From positions 28,324,695 through 28,388,694 of the forward strand of contig CM077826.1 in assembly GCA_039720395.1 (NCBI GenBank): DNA of 64,000 bases. Reading direction: 5' to 3'. Within the stretch, counting starts at the first letter, position 1. Each line of letters starts with the position of its first letter. Below the pieces are notes generated by a model. It ran no database searches. It worked only from the letters and a program-made list of their open reading frames with translations, and was not told the origin of the DNA. The stretch is from Liquidambar formosana (lineage: Eukaryota; Streptophyta; Magnoliopsida; Saxifragales; Altingiaceae). Shown here one piece after another: positions 47,828 to 59,797 of the stretch. The position numbers and the translations under genes are program-made.

Positions 47828-50371
47828 TTAAAGCTCAAATCACCTCCATCTTTATCTTTCTTTTTGGAGGTTCTCCAAGTTAATTGAATTTTATGATTTA
47901 CTTTTATTTATTTTTCCTCAATCATCCTTCAAAATTGAGTCTTTGGGCAAACCGAATAATATCGCACGTAGTGGACGGGTGGTGTATTCCATTACGTACA
48001 TAAACGATGGAGATGATTTGTGATATGAATAAAGAAAAATAAATAAAAGTAAAATAATAATATTCAATTAATTAGGAGAACCTTATAGAAGTCGAGCTCT
48101 CATAAGACATGGGAAGTTTAGTCTAAATATGAAACCAGAACCACTTCAATTTGGACATTCATATCTCCCTCTGTCTTATTCTAAATCTTTTTTTTTTTTA
48201 TAAAAAAATTTAAGGACAATTGGTAGAACCTATCCATACCCCTAACCCCCTTATTATCAAATTGATATCAATACCTTTTTATAAACTCAAAACCAGGATC
48301 ACTCATTTAATAATTTGAGGCAAATGCCCCTAGATTATCATGCCATCAACCAAAATCGTTTGATTCTTAAAAACTTCAAAAATAGAAGCAAAGCTCCATT
48401 TAGGAGAAATAATTCTCCAATTCAAAAATAGAGTTTGATTGCTTGGAAATTTAGTTTGGTTTCAAAGGTCGTATGTTGGAACTCAATTTCAGCGCTGACC
48501 ATTGTCTAACAAAATAAGAGTGGGGGATTCATTTTAAAGGATAAGGCTTTGGTACCTACACTCAAGCCCTGTTTTCGTGGAAGGAAGTGGAGGGAGGAGA
48601 AGGAAGTAGAGGGAAGAGTTTTCCTTTCCCTCGTTTGGGGTTTTAATGAGAAGAGAAAATAAAGGAAGTGGAGGAACCAATTAGGAGGATGCCAGTCGAT
48701 GAAGTTGCACATCTTAGAAGTTCTTTACCAAGAAACACGAGTACTAGACATAGCAAAGATATTCAAATCATAATGATTTCTTAAGACCATTATTTAGTAC
48801 TGGTCCTACTAAGCATAATACTAGGAGGAATGAGTTGGATACGACTCTAACTATATCTATTTATCATTATTTTTATTTTTTATTTTTTATTTTTTGTGAC
48901 TTTGCTTGTCGCTTGGAAATAAAATCAATTCATTCAAGAAAGGAATCCAAAAGATTTAAAGGAGTGTAACTATTATGATTTATTATATACCATAAATTAA
49001 TTGGAAAGGCACATTTCTTAAAAATATGATCTAGATGTTTGGCTATTATAACTATACAAATAGCAAACATCAAAACTGTTCTGGGTGATTCATTTGGAGG
49101 GTTCCAAGACTTGAAATCAAGATATTTGAAAAATGTTCTGACATCTCAACCAATATGGTTGAGAGAAGATAAGCAAAAACATCAAAACTGTTGAAGTGTT
49201 GAATCCTCGAGCACAAAGAACCTTCTTATTATGTAAATCCCTTATTAAAGAAAAAAAAGGGGGGGGGGGGGGGGGGGGGTGGTAAATTATTTCTAACTAG
49301 CATCCTCATAAATAATTTAAGAGTAGTGCTACATGGACCGAAGATCGTATGCCGATTGTAAGCCGGCTTAATACAAAAAATAAAAAGCTCGCCTTAACTC
49401 TGTCAAACCCACACAGTGTGAAACTCTGTCAAACCCACACAACCACACTCTCTCTCTCTCTCTCTCTCTCCCTCCAAAAAGGCATCACAGGCCTTTCAAG
49501 GAAACATACTCACAGGCGTCTTTAAAATGCAATCAGTCCACTTTTCTTGTCAGTCAGTTTTTAGTTTTTTTCTTTATTTATTTATTTCTGTTCAGTTAGC
49601 TGATTTCGACTAACATGTCGGTATACGGTTTTGGTCTCAAGAATCATTTTTCATAATTTAATGCAAGACATCATTTTCTAAATTGAATTTAACTTCTTGG
49701 CTTTTCAATAAATAAGATTATCTTTGCAAGAAAAGTAGTAGATTTGATAGTAAACTTGCCATGGTAGGAGAATCCCTAACACCTCTTACCCTTAATAGAA
49801 TGGACATGGATATGGTAATTTTGTAAGGTAATTTTTGAAATAAGGCACTTTTATGGCATGTGCATCACAACTTTGTCGTGACTCAAAAATATAAATAGAA
49901 ACAAAAATAATTATTTTGTTTTATTTTGAGTACAACTCTTTATACTCTTATTTTTTCTTGGATAAGTCCTCTTACAATTTTCAATGAAGCTTTATCGCTC
50001 ATAATCTTTTCCACTACACAATTCTTAACGACTGGTACTAAACTACTAATGGTCTTATCTTCTATCCATATCCCAACTCCCAAAAATAAAAACAAAAAAA
50101 ACAAGGCAAAAAAACAAAAAAGAGGAAAATATAGTCCATGTGGAGCCAGAAGAAGGCCCAACGGAGAGATTAGGAGCGGGGTTTTAGCCCATTCATAGTA
50201 GGCCAGTTTAAGAAGGCCAGTATCTCCCAGAATATTTGGATTGCCCATAAAAAGGGTTCCCAATTTCAGCAAGAGTGGAGCCGTCCAATTCAGGAAAGAC
50301 CCGGTTGGTCTAACAGGGAAGACCCGGTTGCCATCCTTGAAGAAGTAGGTAAAGGGTTCCAGTCCGACATC
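46734..50371. other. Intergenic region left of the 4CL gene
   Basis: It is AT-rich with no convincing gene. Contents include a second copy of the dispersed repeat (49329-49420), a (CT)n tract near 49446-49470, a G-run of about 21 at 49259-49279 and poly(A)/poly(T) runs. A minus-strand ORF at 50437-49940 resembles no family and overlaps the upstream region of 4CL, so it is not called. Confidence 0.55.
49329..49420. repeat. Dispersed repeat, copy 2
   Basis: It carries TGCTACATGGACCGAAG, CGTATGCCGATTGTAAGCCG and CTTAATACAAAAAA, then CCTTAACTCTGTCAAACCC. It is the same unit and strand as 43257-43350. Confidence 0.65.
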
Positions 50372-50720
50372 ACCAACCGCCATCGTCATCGTCATACGGT
50401 GTGGTAGGTAAAATCCTACGTGGAAAAAGTCGCACATCTCAAGTCAAATCCCACAAACCGAACCCTGGACCCACCACCACCACCCAACACACCTTCACCA
50501 ACCCCCGGATTCTCCCCCTCATCAAAACTCCCTTTTCCCACTTCTACCTCTGAACATACCACAATTCCCCATCAACTCCCTCCACCAACCATCCCCACCC
50601 CCACCAGCATCCATTATAATACTTGTCTTCTTCTCCCTCTCCATCCCCCAAGATCAAACCAATTCCGATCCTCATTTTCCACTTCTGGTTTGATCTCTGC
50701 AATCCTTCCATCAATCCCTA
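50372..50720 (+). promoter_or_regulatory. 4CL promoter and 5' UTR with AC (MYB-binding) elements and TATA box
   Basis: Upstream of the ATG at 50721 there are AC-type motifs: ACCAACC at 50372-50378, 50497-50503 and 50584-50590, and ACCTACC on the minus strand at 50403-50409. A TATA-like ATTATAATA lies at 50613-50621, about 100 nt before the ATG, followed by a pyrimidine-rich leader. AC elements are established R2R3-MYB targets in phenylpropanoid and lignin gene promoters. Use in this gene is an inference. Confidence 0.65.
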
Positions 50721-53700
50721 ATGGAGACCCAAACAAAACAAGAAGAAATCATATATCGGTCGAAACTCCCCGATATCTACATCCCCAAACACCTCCCTTT
50801 ACATTCGTATTGTTTCGAGAACATCTCACAGTTCGGCTCCCGCCCCTGTCTGATCAATGGCGCAACGGGCCAAGTATACACATATGCTGAGGTTGAGCTC
50901 ATTGGGCGCAAGGTCGCATCCGGCCTCAACAAACTCGGCGTTCGACAAGGTGACATCATCATGCTTTTGCTACCCAACTCGCCGGAGTTCGTGTTTTCAA
51001 TTCTCGGCGCATCCTACCGCGGGGCTGCCGCCACCGCCGCAAACCCGTTTTATACTCCTGCCGAGATCAGGAAGCAAGCCAAAGCCTCCAACGCCAGGCT
51101 TATTATCACATATGCCTGTTACTATGAGAAAGTGAAGGACTTGGTGGAAGAGAACGGTGCCAAGATCATGTGTATCGACTCACCCCCGGACGGTTGTTTG
51201 CACTTCTCGGAGCTGAGTGAGGCGGACGAGAACGACATGCCCAATGTGGAGATTGACCCCGATGATGTGGTGGCGCTGCCGTACTCGTCAGGGACGACGG
51301 GTTTACCAAAGGGGGTGATGCTAACACACAAGGGACAAGTGACGAGTGTGGCGCAACAGGTGGACGGAGAGAATCCGAACCTGTATATACATAGCGAGGA
51401 CGTGGTTCTGTGCGTGTTGCCTCTGTTTCACATCTACTCGATGAACGTCATGTTTTGCGGGTTACGAGTTGGTGCGGCGATTCTGATTATGCAGAAATTT
51501 GAAATATATGGGTTGTTAGAGCTGGTACAGAAGTACAGGGTGACCATCATGCCTATCGTACCACCCATCGTATTGGCAATCTCCAAGACTCCGGATCTTC
51601 ACAAGTATGATGTGTCCTCCATTCGGACTGTCATGTCTGGTGCGGCTCCTCTGGGCAAGGAACTTGAAGATTCTGTCAGAGCCAAGTTTCCCACCGCCAA
51701 ACTTGGTCAGGTATGTCATTCCCATACATTTTTCACACAATTCGGAAGTCTTTGGAATCGCTTGGTCCATTAATATGTTCTTTATTTATTTATTTTTTGA
51801 GATATTTGGATTTAATGAGATCTAACTATTTGAGAATTATATAAAAAATCAAGAGATAATTTTATGGTATCTACAAAAATTTTAGGATTTAATATTACTT
51901 ATCATTTGAATTGACTTACTTATCATTTGATGTGGTTTATAATGATCCATTTATCATTTGAAGCCACACACTTATTATCATTTAAAGTGACTTTGTGGGT
52001 ATGATACTTAATTTTTATTTGGATACCATAAAATTGCCCAAAATTAAGTGCAAATTTTTTTTCCACGTTCTTAACACACATACATATCTATATATATCTG
52101 AAAAGAAAAAAATTGAAGACAGATGGTGTTGACCTAAGTTGTGGGCAGACAAAACACTGTTTTGTTCATGACCAAAAAAGACAGTTCTGCAATATAGGGG
52201 ATTAGGGGGTAAGGAATAAGGGTTCCCTTCGGTCCACTATCCTTCCTGAGTTCCTGCCCCTCCGACCCATTTATCACTTTACATCCTTCCTATCCATCCG
52301 CTCCATGTAAAAAGGATGCCATGTCACTTTATATCCTTCCTACCCCTGCGGTCACTTTATTTAGAGATCTGGGACCATCAGCATTTCACCATTCAGGACC
52401 CACCTACCTAATTTATGAAACACTAATGTTATCTGACCCACATTATTCATCTATGCACATTATATTTTTTACATGAGACACCTCACCAGTAGGGTTGCAA
52501 ATGAGCCGAGCCAAGCTGAGCTTTGGAGTGTTCAAGTTCGGCTCAGTTAAAAGCTTGTTTATTTATAAACAAGCCGAGCTTTAAACGAGCTTAATTTATC
52601 GTGTTCAAGCTCGGCTCATTAAGATTTAGAAAAGTTCAGATTCGGCTCGGCTCGGCTTGTTTAACTAAACAAGCCGAGCTTGAGCTCGAGTTCGAGCTCA
52701 TGTTCAAGATTGGTTTGATCTCGCGAATATGAGTTTTAAACATTAAGATAAAAGTACACAGACCTTAAAAATCTTCCTTGGATAAGTACAAGATATAACT
52801 ACTAAGGAAGTATTATCTCTTTCATGTTAATTGGTCCACTTAGCTAAGAGAAATCAAAAATAAATTAGGGTATTTATACTAGTCCCTTAATGAGCCTACT
52901 AATAAGCTATTTTACGAGCCTTTTAACGAGCCTATTCACGAGCCCTTAACAAGCTTGTTCACAAACATAAACGAGCCGAGCTATAGTCTGCTCAAGCTTG
53001 GCTCGTTTAATAAACGAGCCTCGTATTCAAGTTCAGGCTTGACTCATTTATTAATCAAACGAACTCGAACAAGCCTTTATCGAGTTTGTTCACGAGTTGT
53101 TCACGAACGACTCAGTTCATTTGCAGCCCTACTCACCAGTCTAGTATATGTTTTAAACTGATAACATGACACAATTCATAAATTTTGTTTTATTTTTGGG
53201 TTAAAACTGAGGATTAGTAATAACAAAATCAATGAAATACAGGGATATGGAATGACGGAGGCGGGGCCCGTGCTAGCGATGTGTTTGGCATTTGCCAAGG
53301 AACCGTTTGAAATAAAATCAGGGGCATCTGGAACTGTTTTAAGGAACGCGCAGATGAAGATTGTTGACCCTGAAACCGGTGCCACTCTCCCTCGAAACCA
53401 ACCTGGAGAGATTTGCATTAGAGGAGACCAAATCATGAAAGGTATGGGGTCCTTCTTGTTGTTTGTTGACGGATAAAATTCTTCTCACCCACTAATTTAC
53501 CCCTCTTACAGAGTTTGACATAATGCTTTTGTTGAAAAGAATAATTTTTTCGATAATTTTCCCAAACCATTTAAATTACACCAGAAGAAATGTAGGTAGG
53601 GACTGGTGTAGTAATAGACACAAAGCAAAATCGGTAGGAAAAATGAGAAGCAACTCACCTAAAACAGAAGACACGCGATGGCTTCAGGGGACAACTACCC

Positions 53701-53920
53701 ATGACCATATTTAGTTGGATGGAAAAGTTAGTTGAGGTGGGATTGTTGATAAATAGTATTAAAATAACCAATAAAATTTGAGAAACAAATTAAAGACTCT
53801 GATTTTCTTCCTCAAAACATTATAAGGAATATCATAATTCAGCTGCCTAATTAAGTATACAAAAGAAAAATTATTCTCATCTCTTCTAAAGTTTTGTTAA
53901 AAATACATGGACCCCACTAT

Positions 53921-53959
<39 letters not shown>

Positions 53960-55206
53960 TTTTTGCCCTTTGACTAACATTGACTTGACGCCATTAATAT
54001 TTGTAATTGATTTATCTTTTTGTATTTGATATAATATTCGTATTTTGGTTTTATGAATATACAGGTTATCTTAACGATCCTGAGGCGACGGAGAGAACCA
54101 TAGACAAGGAAGGTTGGTTACACACAGGTGATGTGGGCTACATCGACGATGACACCGAGCTCTTCATTGTTGATCGGTTGAAGGAACTGATCAAATACAA
54201 AGGGTTTCAGGTGGCACCCGCTGAGCTTGAGGCCATGCTCCTCAACCATCCCAACATCTCTGATGCTGCCGTCGTCCCGTAAGTATCATCGACTTCACAT
54301 ATGCATTTTCTATTTTATTTCATTTAATTGAAACCTCACATGAATAATTAATGTCTCTGCATTTTTCAGAATGAAAGACGATGAAGCTGGAGAGCTCCCT
54401 GTGGCGTTTGTTGTAAGATCAGATGGTTCTCAGATATCCGAGGCTGAAATCAGGCAATACATCGCAAAACAGGTACCCTGATTCTTCAATTCTTCATCGC
54501 TCTTATTTTCTCTCAAAACAAGGAAAAGTATTTTTCAAAATGTTAACCACGTGATGCATTTTATTTCCCCCCACTTTTTATTTTTTTTTTAATGTGAGAC
54601 CGACCTTATATTGTAGGAGTGGTAAATAATTTAGGCGGAATTATAAATTAGTCCAGCGATAGGCATATTCTTAGTTAATTTAATAATCGTTCATATTGGG
54701 TTGCAATTATATGCCTTTAGCCGGGTACTTAAGTAGTAAATGAGGCATTCTTGATTGCCCCACGCCGCCCACAAAGTGCACAAGCTAGTGAGTGTATAAT
54801 TATATATGATATGATACCATTAGGTAGTCCAATAAAGAAGTTGTTGGGCCAAACTCCAGACTTTCTCAACAGCCACGTACTAACGCGTTTATGATGACAT
54901 TTGACCTCAAAAAAATAGACAAATTTGAACTATATATCTTGTTAGTTCTTTAGAGACGATTACCAACTCCCCCCACACCCCCCAAAAAAAAAAAAAAAAA
55001 AAAAAAAAAATCTCATCATTGTCATTCCTCCTAAGGACCGAAGTCGTTTAGCCTAATTAATTTGAATATGTTGTGATGGCGTGCAGGTGGTTTTTTATAA
55101 ACGAATACATCGCGTATTTTTCGTCGAAGCCATTCCTAAAGCGCCCTCTGGCAAAATCTTGCGGAAGGACCTGAGAGCCAAATTGGCATCTGGTCTTCCC
55201 AATTAA
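50721..55206 (+). CDS. 4CL: 4-coumarate:CoA ligase, 541 aa, five exons
   Basis: Exons are 50721-51710, 53243-53441, 54065-54278, 54370-54472 and 55087-55206. All junctions are GT-AG, the total is 1626 nt and the stop is TAA. The enzyme activates hydroxycinnamates (p-coumarate, caffeate, ferulate) to CoA thioesters through an acyl-adenylate in the general phenylpropanoid pathway, in the cytosol. Box [12 protein letters not shown], is in exon 1, and Box II, GEICIRG, in exon 2. Other ANL-family motifs are [42 protein letters not shown] and the C-terminal [14 protein letters not shown] with the catalytic Lys. The length is normal for the family. One oddity is that the segment after LPLFHIYS reads MNVMFCGL, apparently one residue shorter than the usual LNSxMLCGL. 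Intron 1 (1532 bp) carries a hAT MITE. The isoform class is not resolved. Confidence 0.95.
52490..53131. mobile_element. hAT-type MITE in intron 1 of 4CL, 642 bp, perfect 8-bp target duplication
   Basis: The termini are TAGGGTTGCAAATGAGCCGA and, inverted, TAGGGCTGCAAATGAA. The 8-bp direct repeat CTCACCAG flanks it at 52482-52489 and 53132-53139. The interior is rich in GAGCCGAGCTT and AACGAGCC repeats on both strands. There is no transposase. Confidence 0.88.
53923..53955. repeat. (AT)n microsatellite in intron 2 of 4CL
   Basis: This is a near-perfect AT tract about 110 bp upstream of the exon 3 acceptor. Confidence 0.9.
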
Positions 55207-56148
55207 TTCTCATTCGCTACCCTCTTTTCTCTTATCATACGCCAACACGATCGAAGAGGCTCAATTAAAGCTGCTGCTCATTCATGTCCACCGAGGAGGC
55301 AGCCTGTCTTGTTGGGATGTTCTTTCATTTGATTCAGCTGTGAGAAGCCAGCCCCTCGTTATTTATTGTGAAATTCACAAGAATGTCTGTAAATCTATGT
55401 TGTGACTTGTGAGTGATGGGTTCAAAACACTTTTGACATTGCTTATGTTGTATTTGGTGCTGCTGAAAATAACTACTTTATATGACTTTTATTCGGGAAG
55501 ATAACCTTTCTTCGCTTTGTTTTATTTGCTAAAGATCTTGTTCTTCCTCTTTCATGCCAATCTAACTACCTCTCATTTTGGATTTGTCGCATATATATAT
55601 AGATTGTTTGGGTTGCATTGTTGAATTTATAAATCAACTTGTTAGACCAGTCAAGCCACTGGGGCTAATCATGTTTAAGCAGTGGCTAATCATGTTAAGT
55701 TTTCAACTTAAAAGCCTAAACTTATAAGTGGAGGGCCCAAACAGGTATATGAAGATATGTTAAACTCGATATTTAATTGATATGGGATGTGGTATATTTC
55801 CAACAAATCAAATGGTGAGGGAGGGTGAGGTAGTGGCGAAGTCAGGATACTAGTCTTCCAGACTTCCGGGAAATTTTTTTTTTTTTTTTTTTTTGAGGAC
55901 ACGTCAATGCCATTAGCCCGTCACTAAAACCAAGTTTGATTGCCGTCGCAACCCAAAAGAAAAGAGGGAGAGCACCTCAACCGATAGCTCGCGTTGAGAC
56001 TTGAGAGAGTGGTGTGTTTGTTTTGGGTAGAAAAATGTAATGTAATGTAATGGGGATTTTGTTTTTAACTTTGTAAGGGTAAAATATAATTATAATAAAT
56101 AATTGGGTCAAATTTGTAAACTTATTGGGTAAAAACAGTAGCTGAGAG

Positions 56149-56233
<85 letters not shown>

Positions 56234-56389
56234 TGTGATCAAAAAATAAGTTGGCACTTGGGCGATTGAGAGATCATCCCAAACTCAACACTAAATATAA
56301 AACCCTCAACCCAATCTTAGTCCAACCCGTTCTTTGGGTTGAGGTTTTTCAACCCATGCTTAAGCAGTGCTCAGGTTAGGCGGTGATCG
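55207..56389. other. 3' flank of 4CL and spacer
   Basis: It contains the 3' UTR of 4CL and then AT-rich DNA. There is no gene. A T-run lies at 55868-55893 and a compound microsatellite at 56152-56229. Confidence 0.5.
56152..56229. repeat. Compound (CT)n(AT)n microsatellite
   Basis: (TC)n of about 18 units leads directly into (TA)n of about 20 units. Confidence 0.95.
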
Positions 56390-57172
56390 TGTCAAAATCA
56401 ATTACCCGTAGGATGCAAGAATTTGTATATAGTGGTAGTACGGGTGTCGTACCACGGGGAATGCACTAGGATTATTTTTATTTTAAAAACTGAATACTAA
56501 AATAATTCAAAAAGATGATTTTTGTAGTTTTGAACTCTATGTAATGCAAGCAAAATAAATTTATATTTTCTTCAAGAAAAGAAATACTTAGGGTCTCGAA
56601 TCCACCACTAATCTTGTATAAAAATGCTCTTATTGTAACGTGTTTCAAAAAGTTATTATTTAGTACGAGAAAGACTTATTGAAACTACAAGCCCAATGAC
56701 ATCATCAAGAAAGGTTCATATATTTGTAAATTAGGCATAACTCATCAAAGATATAGCATGAACCGTCTCACCTACTCTACTCTAAACTAATTTGTGAACA
56801 CGACTCATCTTGTCTAAGCATGAATCATCTTAATCTCCAAATATATATATAGTGAAAACCATTGCATAACCATTGTATTTAAAATCATAGAAATTAAACA
56901 CAATTTGAGATAAAAACACTAAAACCAATTGTATCAATAATATAATCCTTCTAGTTATGCAATCCTCATATACAAATAATCAAATCCACAACATAATACG
57001 ATAAAATACACAATACTTGATTAGGGCTTCATCTCCACCCTAAGACAAAGATTAGTTGACCATGTAGATAACCAAGAACTAGTTTCTCCCCTTAGCCGTC
57101 TTTGTACCTCTTCTTCTCTTTTTGCTATGTGAATTCCCTTGGTATTTATAGGAGATGGGGAAAGGATTCAGC
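56390..57172. repeat. Non-coding repeat-like segment cut by the Tat/Ogre-like LTR
   Basis: It begins with GTGGTAGTACGGGTGTCGTA and CCACGGGGAATGCA and ends in a TATTTATAGGAGATGGGG segment. This sequence style is familiar from non-coding LTR-type repeats in plants. There is no ORF. The identification rests on resemblance only. It ends exactly where the next LTR starts. Confidence 0.35.
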
Positions 57173-57319
57173 TGTAGACACCCCATTTTGTCCCTACATT
57201 TGATGATGATTTCCCGATGATGAGGTCCACAATGTTTGCCGTCTACTCGAGTCTCTTTCTACGCGCAAAGCAAGCAAATGGGGGTTCAAACGATTAAATT
57301 AGACAGCCAGGGAATGTGG

Positions 57320-57412
57320 TGCGTACGCATATTTATAATATGCGTACGCATGGTGGTTTCATGCGTACGCATGAATAGCCATGCGTACGCATAAAATAAT
57401 ATGCGTACGCAT
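57320..57412. repeat. Array of five 10- to 12-bp palindromes at about 20-bp spacing
   Basis: TGCGTACGCA cores (mostly ATGCGTACGCAT) lie at about 57320, 57340, 57361, 57381 and 57401, separated by unrelated AT-rich or mixed spacers. The spacing is 20-21 bp throughout. Confidence 0.95.
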
Positions 57413-58033
57413 AGGATTCCATTTTCTTCATCTGAATGATGGCCTGCCACTTCGGCCGAAAGTTGTTGTCGGAGGAATGATTTATGCTTGAGTTGGCCCG
57501 ACCATTGAGCAAAGGGAGCGTGGGGGGGTCAAAGAGGATGGAGTTTGAGGTCATGCATGACGACCTCACCCGGGTGATTTTTCCTATAAATAGCAGGAGC
57601 TCCTAGGAGCTTGAGAGGGGACGGACTGAGAAGGCAGAGAGGGGTGGGGGGAAGAGGTCGGACGGGGATAGATAGAGAAATAATGAGGGGCAGCATTTTG
57701 AGTAACTGCTAATTATTCTGAGGGTAAGAAAAATGTGGGAAAGGTGAGAGAAATAAACTGAGAGAAAAGAGAGGAAAATATAACAGAGAGTTGGACCAGT
57801 GAGACTGGGAAAAGCTTGTTTTGCGCAACAGGGGAGACGCTGCCGAGTTGACGGTGGACCTGAGGGAAGGATTTAATTTCAATTTGCTTTATTTCTAAGA
57901 GGTACGCAGTATTTATTTATTTATATAATTATGTAGGATGTTTAGAAGTTGATTTATTGTATACACTGTCCATTTTTGGCCAATAATGGTCTTCGGGAGG
58001 TCCAAATCCGCAGAGAAGATGATTTGGTGAAAC

Positions 58034-58168
58034 CATGAGTACTCGCGAAATATCATGCGTACGCATAATTTTATTATGCATATGCATGGTATGTGCGTAC
58101 GCATGGTGAGACCATGCGTACGCATGATAATACCATGCGTATGCATGGTAAGACCGCGAGTACTCGCG
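58034..58168. repeat. Array of seven palindromes at about 20-bp spacing
   Basis: ATGAGTACTCGCG starts at 58034. ATGCGTACGCAT or near variants start at 58055, 58076 (ATGCATATGCAT), 58093, 58114 and 58135 (ATGCGTATGCAT). CGCGAGTACTCGCG starts at 58155. The steps are about 17-21 bp. Confidence 0.95.
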
Positions 58169-58593
58169 ACAGTGCGTTTTCTCTTATTTTCATTTTGTTA
58201 AGGCTTCTATATTTTGTTATTAAATGTTTATACTTTATTTATTTATCCCATGCCATTAATCCATCATTCGTGTGTGCCATTTATTTATTGTATGATTAAC
58301 AGGCGATCCGGATTTTATTAAAATATTAAATATGGTCAATGAATACAAGAATGAGGGCCGGTTTATTACCGGGCATTGCTGGGTGCCTAACACCTTCCCA
58401 ACATGTACCCTAGCTACGAACCCATCTCTGGTCAATAAAATTGGTCCTGGACCCTTCCAGGTGGCGACTCTCATTTGCACGCTAATCCTAAATGGATTAA
58501 CACCATCAGAAAGCAAAAAAGCAGGTAAATACAGGTGAACTGGGGAAACGCGCAAGCGCGCGTGGCGGCGGTTAAAAGGTCGGTGCGACCACA

Positions 58594-58615
58594 GTGGCAA
58601 ATCTGCTGGGGACTG
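58594..58615 (+). other. Putative primer-binding site
   Basis: The sequence directly after the LTR, GTGGCAAATCTGCTGGGGAC, is at the place where a tRNA 3' end primes minus-strand synthesis. The tRNA was not identified. Confidence 0.45.
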
Positions 58616-59797
58616 AGCTCAACCTCGAAGTATTCATTGACCATAATTAATATTTTAATTTAATACGAAAAACCAAAAAAAAAAAAGATGAATAAATGTT
58701 TTTTTTTTGAAAAAAAAAATATATATATATATATAATGTTGTTTTTTACAATAAAATACTGCACACACACACTGGCCTGTGTCTAAACCCCGATGGTAGT
58801 TGGGTGAGGGTTCCCAGATTCCACTCGATTCTTGGGTAATTCTTATCTGCTCCATTAGCCCATAGCCTGTGCCACTAGCCTGTGATAAACTTGTGAGTAT
58901 GTTAACGGATTGCTCTCGGGCATCCTAGCTTGGGTAACCCATTGAAGGCGGAGGATATAAGGAGACCCTTGGTTTGAACTGCACGTTAAAAACATGGGTA
59001 AATTTACTTTTTCTGTACGATCCTGTATGAATGTGTAACATGCATCATTTTCATTTTTAGGACCGGATATGGGGCAAGGCCCAAAATTGTATAAAGGTTT
59101 TTTATCATTTCTAGGATTGGGAATGGGGCGAGGCCCAATATTGTTTAAAGTCTTTTAATTAAAACCCAAACAAAGAGTCAATCTTGCAATTAGTTCACAC
59201 CCATTAGAGAATTATGAGACCACTGCATGCGCCTACTATATAGGGATTACTGTTCATAGTCGTTGGAAGCCTACTAGTTATAGCCTTTGGAGTGCACTCT
59301 TTCTAGCTTTTTGGGATCTGCTACTTCTAGCCGTTGTGGGTTTGTTCCTTAAGTATCCATTGTTATGCCTCTTAGATCCGCGTCTCTGCAACCATGACTT
59401 CTTCTGAGTGCCTTGTAGCTGTCGTCTTGCACTTCATCCTTTTCATCTTAATGGTCAGCTTCTGTTTACGTGAGGGGGTTCCAGTGGAGGTGGCAGTTTC
59501 GCTTGTGACATTTTTTATGGTGTCACTCGTGTTGATGTATTTCCTTTATTCTTAGATCTTTAGAGGTTTGTTCCATGTTTTGCCGGTTTTAGCTATGTAT
59601 TCCGATCAGTTTATGTGAATAAATGATAGGTTTCCTTTGTGTTTATTGGTTTGTTTTTTGTTGTACTCCCACAAAAGAAAAAAAAAAAGAGAGAGAATAT
59701 ATACACACAAAAAAAAAAAAACAAGGGGGGGTGTTGTACATCAAAAAGTCTAAAAATCAGAAATCAAAAAAAAAAAAAGGAAAGAGAGAGAGAATTG
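58616..59797. other. Leader of the retrotransposon, no sense ORF
   Basis: It contains A-runs (58671-58685, 59676-59690, 59708-59722), a short (AT)n near 58715-58735 and no plausible coding sequence. Confidence 0.5.

Larger units (their letters stand above)
57173..58593 (+). mobile_element. 5' LTR of the Tat/Ogre-like element, 1421 bp
   Basis: It starts TGTAGACACCCCATTTTGTC and ends GGTGCGACCACA, so it has TG...CA ends with short inverse-related termini. Downstream the next bases are GTGGCAAATCTGCTGGGGAC, the style of primer-binding region seen in related plant elements. A TATA-like CCTATAAATAGC lies near 57583. It contains two arrays of regularly spaced palindromes. Confidence 0.78.

Noticed and set aside
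49940..50437. Minus-strand ORF of 165 codons upstream of 4CL
   Set aside because: It has a hydrophobic low-complexity C-terminal half, no recognisable domain, and overlaps the inferred 4CL upstream region. Coding is not supported.
57320..58168. Palindrome clusters read as bacterial-type operators or restriction-site artefacts
   Set aside because: The sequence is clearly inside a plant LTR with TG...CA ends, and the spacing pattern is better treated as an LTR feature.
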